From NCBI RefSeq assembly GCF_001548115.1, contig NZ_AP014821.1, forward strand, positions 2,297,262 to 2,361,261: a stretch of 64,000 bases of DNA, read 5' to 3'. Positions 8,652-17,600 of this stretch are shown here, one piece after another. Under the pieces are notes generated by a model that made no database searches, was not told the origin of the DNA, and saw nothing but the letters and a program-made list of their open reading frames with translations. Both the position numbers and the translations under genes were made by a program. This stretch comes from Geminocystis sp. NIES-3709 (lineage in GTDB: Bacteria > Cyanobacteriota > Cyanobacteriia > Cyanobacteriales > Cyanobacteriaceae). How positions within the stretch are numbered: position 1 is the first letter of the stretch; each line of letters opens with the position of its first letter.

Positions 8652-11600
8652 ATGACTCTTAATCTTGCATCTCATCGTACCGCTACATCGATCGATCCCT
8701 CTACTGGTATAAATCACATTGTTTGGGCAGATAATGAATTTATATATCATGCCACCTATGACGAAAATTCAGGCACATGGGAGAATGCAACCTCGATCGT
8801 ATCTCTAGGTAATCAAACTGTAAGTAATCTTAACTTAGTCATCAGTGATGGTTTAATTAGTGAAGGGCAAAGTCAGTTACCGGGGTTAGCAGTGGTATGG
8901 CAAGAAGGAGATAAAAACGATAGTGAATTATATTATACCGCCGCGCAATATGATGAAGTTCAAAATTTACAATGGTTAGACACACCTCAACCCTTAACCG
9001 TTGATGAAGTCGCAGATTTAGAGCCAAGAGTTATAGTTAAAGATAATGAGATAATAGTAGTTAGTACGAAAGTTAATATCGATAATGGCTCAAATTTATC
9101 CATAAAAGAAGATACAGACGTTTATTTTCAGAAATTTACTGTTGATAGTAGCTTATTCGATGCCCCTCAAAATGTAGCTACTGCTAAGGCTGTTTATTCT
9201 CCTCTTCTTGTCAATAATGGGGTGGTTGATACAGGGGTGATTAGAAATGCCTCTTATAATCCCTTCACCGATAACGAGATTTTGGCTTTTAATGAAACCA
9301 TTTTAGCCTCTGACGATAGCTCATTTACAGGTTTATTAGGCTCATGGAATGCCCAAATATACTTTTCTGGTAGCTTACTCGACTCATGGAAATTAATCGA
9401 TAGTACCCCTAATGATAGCTTTTTACGATCGATCATCAAACCCTTTTTCGAGATTTTTGAGATTGAGGGAGTCTTAAAAACTGGGGTATCTCCAGAGTGG
9501 TTAGGTAATCAGGATCGATCGTTATTTGTGGAAACCGTAGCCAATTTAAAGGTAAAAACCCCCCTAGAATTAACCGCACCTTGGAAAGTCAAAAATGATG
9601 CAGGAGGAGAAGACAAGTCAAAATCACCCATTAGTATTGGTGCATCTGTTGATTCTAAATACAGTTTTGAGCCTAATTCCCCCTTCGATTTAACTCAAAT
9701 ACTAGATAAAATTACTTTGAGTGCATCCTTAAAATTTCCTATTGTTTCCGCCGCCGAAACTGCTGGATTTTTCACCCTTGATTTAACTGGTAGCATTGGT
9801 GCAGATTGGGAAATTACGGGTATTCCTGATCCCATTGGGGGGGATTATTTCCCCGATAATTTTGGAGCGGCTTTAGGGGTTTTAGGTGCCGGTGCTTTAG
9901 CTCAAGGTACTATCTTATTATTAACTTTAGATAACAGTAGTAATTTATCTAGTGCCATCCTTGCAGATTTAGCTATTAGTTTAGGAGAGACTTTTGGCGC
10001 TTATATCAACGGTATTGCTGAAGGGCTAGACTTTAGTAGTACGATCGGATTTCCGATTATCAGTGCAGGATTGAGTGGAGAATTAAAAATCCCCATTATC
10101 CCTATCTTCAGTTTAGGTGTTGATATAGGCACAACTGCCGCCGTTAACTGGGGTTTAGGAGATACAGACACCACTTTTACCCTTAACTTCCCCATTGATT
10201 TTAACGTCAAATTAGGTCCTATTGGCTTTGGTTTAGACTTTTATCCGGGTTGGTCATGGACTATTTTTGACAATGATGATACTTCAAATGCCGTTACTGC
10301 AAATTTAGTTTTAGCTAGTGAATCTCAAGCTCAAGTGATAGGCTCATTATTATATGTGGATTTGGGGGCAAATTTTACAGAGTTACCGAATCCTGATGAT
10401 TTTACTATCACTGTTACGAATATAAGCGGTAATGAGGAAATAATCGCAGTTTTTAACGTTTTACAAGGAAATTCTGATACTTCTGTCATTTTACAGCTAG
10501 AAAATGTTATTCCTCCTTCTGCTAATGCTAACTATTTAACCTCAGATAATCCTGACACCACAGAAAACCCCATTGTTTTAAGTTTTACGAATAATCAAGG
10601 TTTAGTGGATACTAACGGGAATCTTATCCCCAATATCAACAATTTATCAGTAGAAAACAATACCCCTGATACTTTTAACTACACTTTTAACCCTACTACG
10701 GGCAACAGTCAAAATTACAGTAATTCTTTAGCAATTAAAACTCAATCAGCATTAGAAAACATTGAAGCGGATTTAAGTGAAGATAGCTTTCTCAATCTTA
10801 GTTTAACCAGTGGTGGCTCTGTTTTAGCGACTTGGGTTGCAGATGTGCCTCCCATTCAACCCATAGCAGGTTTTGTTAATGGCAGTGTTATTACTCTCAA
10901 TTTTGTGGATACTTTAGGTAATTCTGGGGGAAATGAACCAAATTTGAGTCAATTTACCGTCACTGATGAAAATAGTAATAGTTACACCGTTGAGAATATT
11001 AGTAATTTAGGTAATAGTATCACCTTAACCCTCGATCGAGCTGTATCCCAAGATACTCCATTAACCATTGATTATCAAATTGCTTCCACCAGTAATAACA
11101 ACGAAAGTCTTTATATCCTCAACAGCACGACTAACACTAAACTATGGATTGATAATTTTGAAAATCTCGCTTTAACGAATATTACTGGTACTAATAATGC
11201 TCCTATTTTACTCGGTATAGGTTCGATCGTCGAAAACATTAACAGTAATAAAATTACCCTTGTTTTTGACCAAAATTTGAGCGGAAATCCCATCAATAAC
11301 CAATTTGAGGTTATTAGTAACGGAGTTAATTATATTGTCGATCCTACCATCACCGTTAACAATAATACCGTTATTTTGACCGTTGAAGCCCCGAATGGCT
11401 CAAATCTGATTGGTATTGGGGATTTAGTGACGGTTAGTTATACGGGCAGTAATGCCCAAACTCAACAACAGTTAACAGGTAGCGGTGGCGTGGTAGCAGA
11501 TATTAGTAACGCCCCTGTTATCACTTCTCCTGATACTCCCACTACAGTTATTAAATATGGTTTTGGTTCTTCAGGGAATAATTTATTATCTAATATTACT

Positions 11601-14600
11601 AGCATTCCCGGTTCTACTGGTTTAAATTTATATCCTGTTACAGCTTTAGATCAAGAGGGAAATAGTGTCATTGTTTGGGCAAATATCGATAGCACGAATA
11701 TTCCTGTTAATTTAACTCCGGGAGAATACTATACTCAAGAACAATTTGAGAATATAACCGATATTTTAGCTACTTCCGATCTTTATTACTCTATTTATAA
11801 TCCAGACAGTGGAGAATGGACTATTGCAGAAGCTATTGAAACTTTAGCAGGAACAGATAGTAAAATAGCATTAGGGAAAGGGATTGATGGTAATTTGATG
11901 GCGGTGTGGTTAAATACCAACAACGGGGAAAATAATATTTATTGGTCAACTCTATCCTATGATAATGGAGAAGCAAACTGGAGTAATCCTCAAATCCTCT
12001 CCAATAGTGCTAAACCTGATCCTCTTACTGAATTAACCATCACCTCGTTAAATGGGCAACCTGCGGTATTTTGGACAGAAACTCAACCTCCTTCCTATTA
12101 TGAGTTAACCACATCTGGTGAACCTTTAATCTATTATCGTTTAGCAGAAACTGAAGGTACAACCCTAATTAATGAGGGTATTTTAGGGGCAGGAGGTAAT
12201 GGCACTTATAGCGGTGACGATGTGACTTTTAGTCAACAGGGTGCATTGGAAAATACTACCACTGGTAAAGGAGATTCTAATACTTCAGTATGGTTTAAGG
12301 CTGGAAATAATCAAATCTCTAGTGCCACATCTGAGGTAATTCCTTTATCGGGTAACTCTTTCAGTCTTGAATTTTGGTTTAAGCCTACCGCCGTAAATGA
12401 GAATCAAAGTGTTAATCTAATCGCTTTAGAAAATATCCTCAATTTTTCTGCCCGTGTCAAATCTGGCAATGATTCATTTTTCACTCTCAATATCAATGGT
12501 GAAAGTCTGCAAACACGAGACGGATTTTCAATTTCTCCTAGTGATTGGTATTATATCGTTTTAACTTACGATGAAACTAATGGTTCGATCGAACTTTATC
12601 TAAATAGTGAACCTTTACAGATATACTCGACTAATACAGGGCAAAATGTCGATACTTTCAATTTAGATATTCCCGATAACACTACTATAACCTTAGCTGA
12701 TCCAAATAACTCTAATGGTATCTATCTTGACGAAGTAGCTTTTTATAACAAGGCACTCAGTTATAGCGATACCCCTAGTAATTTTAATGATATTGATAAT
12801 TTAACGGGTTCGGATGTTGCCCAAATTCTACTCAATACTAACGACATTGGCAATAAATATAAATCCCAATATATCACCCCAACCCCATCAGGGGCGAAAA
12901 GTTATTATGTCACCTACGACTCAGAATCAAATATCTGGGAAAATCCTGAACAAATTGAGCCAGAATTTCAAGTTATCCCTACTCAATTATCCTCTGCTAA
13001 TAAGCCTGAATGGGATATAGTTTCTGCCACTCCAGCTAACAATAATGGTAATATTACCCCTAATGGCACACCTGATATTTATTTACCTCTCAATCTCACC
13101 AATCAAATTATCAACACGGTAATAAATTCGATCGAAGTTACTGCTCAAACAGGCTCAGGTACTACTTTAACATGGAGTATTGGTACAGGAGAAGGTAATC
13201 AATTAGGGGTTGTACAAGATAATAAATTACTGAATCCTTTGAATCCTAATGAGGGTTTTGCTTACACTGTTCTCAATCCTACCCTAGATTTTGACTTACT
13301 TGTAGATGCTGGAACTAATGACCCTTCCACTTTATCTAATTTCCAATATTCTATCAATGGGGGTAATCCTGTCAACTTTTCCTCTGCGGATGTAACCAGC
13401 GAACCCACAACCATTAACTCTAATCAAGTGATGGGAGTTGCTACTGTTACCGAAGCTAATGATTCTTCTTTGGCTTTAATTGATAGCGGTTTTATTACCA
13501 ATACAGATAATTCTGCTATAGGCTATGTCATCACCAATGGCGATTTAAACAGTGACGGCAAAACCGATGTTATTATCGGCAATCGTGGTTATACGGATAC
13601 AGAAGGCAATGTGTTAGAAAATGGCACGATACAAATATTATTCGGTGGCGGTAGTGTATTAAGTAATGGTGAGACGAATCCCCTAACAACCACTGATTTA
13701 TCAGGAAATCCTGACGGAGTTTTGATTAAAGGTATAGCAGATGGAGGGGATGGTAACAGTGATTATACCCTTAGTTTAGCCACTGGTGATGTTAATGGGG
13801 ATGGTTTTGATGATTTGATTATTGGTGCGCCTAACGTTAATAATGGACAGGGTGCAGTTTATGTTATCTATGGTTCAGCTAGTTTAGCAGGTAAAACCAT
13901 TGATGTCACTAATTTAGGCTCTCAAGGTTATAGTATCATATCTAATATCTCAGGCTCGATCGCATTTGGGTATTCTGTGGCGGTAGGAAATTTCAACGGT
14001 GGTAACAGAGCAGATATTGCTATTGGTACACCGGGGGCTAATAATGGTAACGGAGAGGTTTATGTTGCCTATGATGGAAATAGTAACTATTCCACTGTCT
14101 ATAGTTCACAAATTGAGGGAGAATTAGCAGGTTATGCCCTAGAAGTTTCCTCCTATAAAGGCTCAAGTAATCCTCTTACTTTTACGAAAAATACCTCTGA
14201 TGATCTAATTATAGGTGCGATCGGATATAACGGAAATGTAGATAATGATTGGCCCGGGGCAGATGATTTACCTGATGGTACTAATGATCTAAATAGTTAT
14301 CCTAGTTCTTCCTCTGTGCAATTGGGGGCGGTGTATGTATTTCGGAGTAACGGCACAACGAGCAATACTTTCTCCTCGACTCCCTATGTTAGTTACACGG
14401 GGGCAAATATAGCTAATAGTAACGGCACAGCTAACAATATTTTAGCAGGAAGTGCTTTAGCAAGTGCTGATTTAGATGGAGATGGTACTCAAGATTTGGC
14501 GATCGCATCTGAGGGAGCAAACGATAATAATGGTGGGGTATATGTTGTCAGAGGAGGGGTTTCGGATAACAGTAACCGTCAAAACTTAGCCACTGTGGCG

Positions 14601-17600
14601 AATCTCAATATTGTGGGAGGCATTGCCAAAAGTGAAACAGGGGCGGTGATTACCTCCGCAGGGGATTTAAACCAAGATGAATACGAAGATTTCTTAATTA
14701 CTGCACCCCAAGCAGGAAACGGCACAGGGCAGAGTTATGTAATTTTTGGCCCTTTGGATTTAAGTCAGATTGGTAAAACATTTGATCTCAATGTCACCGC
14801 CAATGACAGTAAAACCACTTTTTTACTTAATGGTAGTCTGCCTTATCAGTTAGCAGGTACAGCAGGTAGCGGTATTGGTGATATAAATAATGATGGTGTC
14901 AATGATTTAATGATAAGCGCCCCCAATGCAGGGCAAGTTTATAGTGTTTATGGTCATCCTTGGTTAGCAGATAATGGTAGTATCAAACTAGCGAATATTT
15001 CTGCAAATAATGGTTTTGTCATAGATGGCAATTCTTACAGTAGCTTTAATCTTGGTGGGATTCCCGTTTCTCAACAACAACTAAATACCTCTCCTGCCTT
15101 AGCAACCAATAATGGGGTTGTGTATCTTGCCTATAAAGGTATAAGTAACAATAATTTATATCTTACAACCAGTAGCGATCGAGGGCAAACATGGAGTAAT
15201 TTTATCAGTCTTCCCAGTGGCATGACAACAGATAAACCACCTTCGATCGCATTTTATAATGGTGTTTTATATTTAGCTTATAAAGGGGTAGGAAATGATC
15301 AAATTAACATCACCTACAGCACCAATAATGGTCAAACTTGGAGTAATCAATATCAAATTTCAGGACAATCAACCCCAGACACTCCCACATTAGTTGTTTA
15401 TCAAGGAGAATTACTGGTTTTATTTACCTCCAATGATTCTCAAAGTCGTCTCATTTATACTCATTCAAATAATCCTCAATCGGTTAATTCTTGGTCATCC
15501 AATAAAACTATATTGACATCATCAGGAGGTAGTAATCAAACATCGGCTAACGCCATGAGTGCTACGGTTTTAAATGATAATCTTTATATTGCCTATGAGG
15601 GAGGAACAAAAAGTAGCCCTTCTACAAACTATTACATTAGTTGGACTGATGACACAGATTTGAATAGCCTCTCTTGGAATCTACATCAAGAGGAAAAGAT
15701 AAAAGCGACAGGTACAGTTGGTTTAACATCGGATCAAAATAATCTCTATCTGACTTATCGAGATAGTAGCAATAACATTTATTTAGGCAATTCTAATAAT
15801 GGTAATAATTGGTCTGAATTTTCCCTCATTTCCTCTCAAAATGCTATAGCCACTCCCACTCCTATTATTTCAGGAGAAGAATTAATTATTAGCTATCCAG
15901 ATCAAAATAATGCCATAGATATTATTAGTTCGGATATTCCCTATTTAAGCTCGATCGAAGCCGGAAACATAAATATAATTTTGGGGGATGTTAATGGAGA
16001 TGGTTTTGCAGATATTCTCTCAGGAGGAGAAGGGAAATTAGTTATTGTCTTTGGTAGTAGCACTCAAGATTTATTAGACAGTGCTAGTGGTAGTCAAGAT
16101 TTAATTATCTCCCTAGAAAATAATTTAATTGTAGATGCAATAAAACTAGGAGATTATAACGGCGATGGTTTAAAAGATTTTGGCGTGTTATCAGACAATG
16201 GCGATTTTTACCTAATTTTGGGAAATTCTAACCTTGCCTCTCAAGGAAATTTAACCCTCACAGAATTTGTGATTAATAATGCCCTTAACGTTAATACCAT
16301 AGGAGACTATAACGGTGATGGTTATGATGATTTTGTAGCGGAAAAGGACGGACAAATTCAACTATTTTTAGGTAATGCTGAAGGAAGTATCACTAATAGC
16401 TTGATGGAAATGAGTTTAGAAAACTTTACCATTGGAGGATTAGGGGATTTTAATGGCGATGGTTATGATGATTTTGGTTATGGATTACCTCAAGCTAATA
16501 TTATTGATGATAATAACCCCATTGGTAATGGACAATTTACCTCCTATCTCGGTAACAGTAATTTTCAATTTAACAATCCTGTCACCATTAATCCCTTTGA
16601 TGCTTCTCTTTACTTAGGCGCATTACAATCTAATCAATGGGCTATATATGGTTCAACGGATGGCACGATAAACCCCAGTATCAGTGATCAGGGAGTGGAC
16701 TTATCCCCTTCCATCGTCACTTATAACGGTTATTTGTATATGGTACGCAATGATAATAATAATAACGATCTTTGGGTGCAAAGAAGTCGTGATGGTTATA
16801 ACTGGGAAGGAGAAGTTAATTTAGGCAGTAGTTTTCAAACCAGTGAGAAAACATCTTTAGCAGTATTCAATAATACCCTCTATTTAGGTTTTACCGATAC
16901 CTCTGAAAAAGTTATGTATGCTTCTGCTGTTGAGGATAGCAGTAGTGTAGCAGGAGTTCGTTTCAATAACCCTATTCAGGTAACTGGCAATAATCAGTTT
17001 CAGGAAAGCATTAATGGGCCTTCTTTGATTGAGTTTCAAAATCAATTGTATGTGTTTTTTATCTCTAATGATGGTACTAGAGATATTATTTACTCTGTTT
17101 CTGATACCGCTAACAGTAGCAGTTGGAGTGGGAAAAAGAATGTATTTGCTAGTGGTTTTAACCAGTCTAGTGATCATCGTGTTAGTACAACTATTCTTAA
17201 CGATACACTATATGTGGCTTTTACCGGTAATGGTAATAATTCTCTCAATGTTGCTTCTAGTGGTAATGGCACAGATTGGAATCGCACAGTATTATCACAG
17301 TTTGCTAGTTCTGAAGGCCCTTCCATTGTGGGGGTAAACGATCGACTTTATTTATTCCATGAGGGGGCAACTTCTAGCGGTGGCAATGATTTTCAGTTAT
17401 TTTATCCTACTTCTACTGATGGAGTTAACTGGACGAATGCGATCGCACTTAGTGATAATGTGATTGATGATGCACCCTATGCCACATTTTTCAATCAAAG
17501 TATTTATGTAGCAATGGCAGGGTTAAATAATGATTCTCTTAATATCTATCAATCTGTACCTTTTTACGAAGCCAATCAAACTCAACAATTAGGCAGTCAA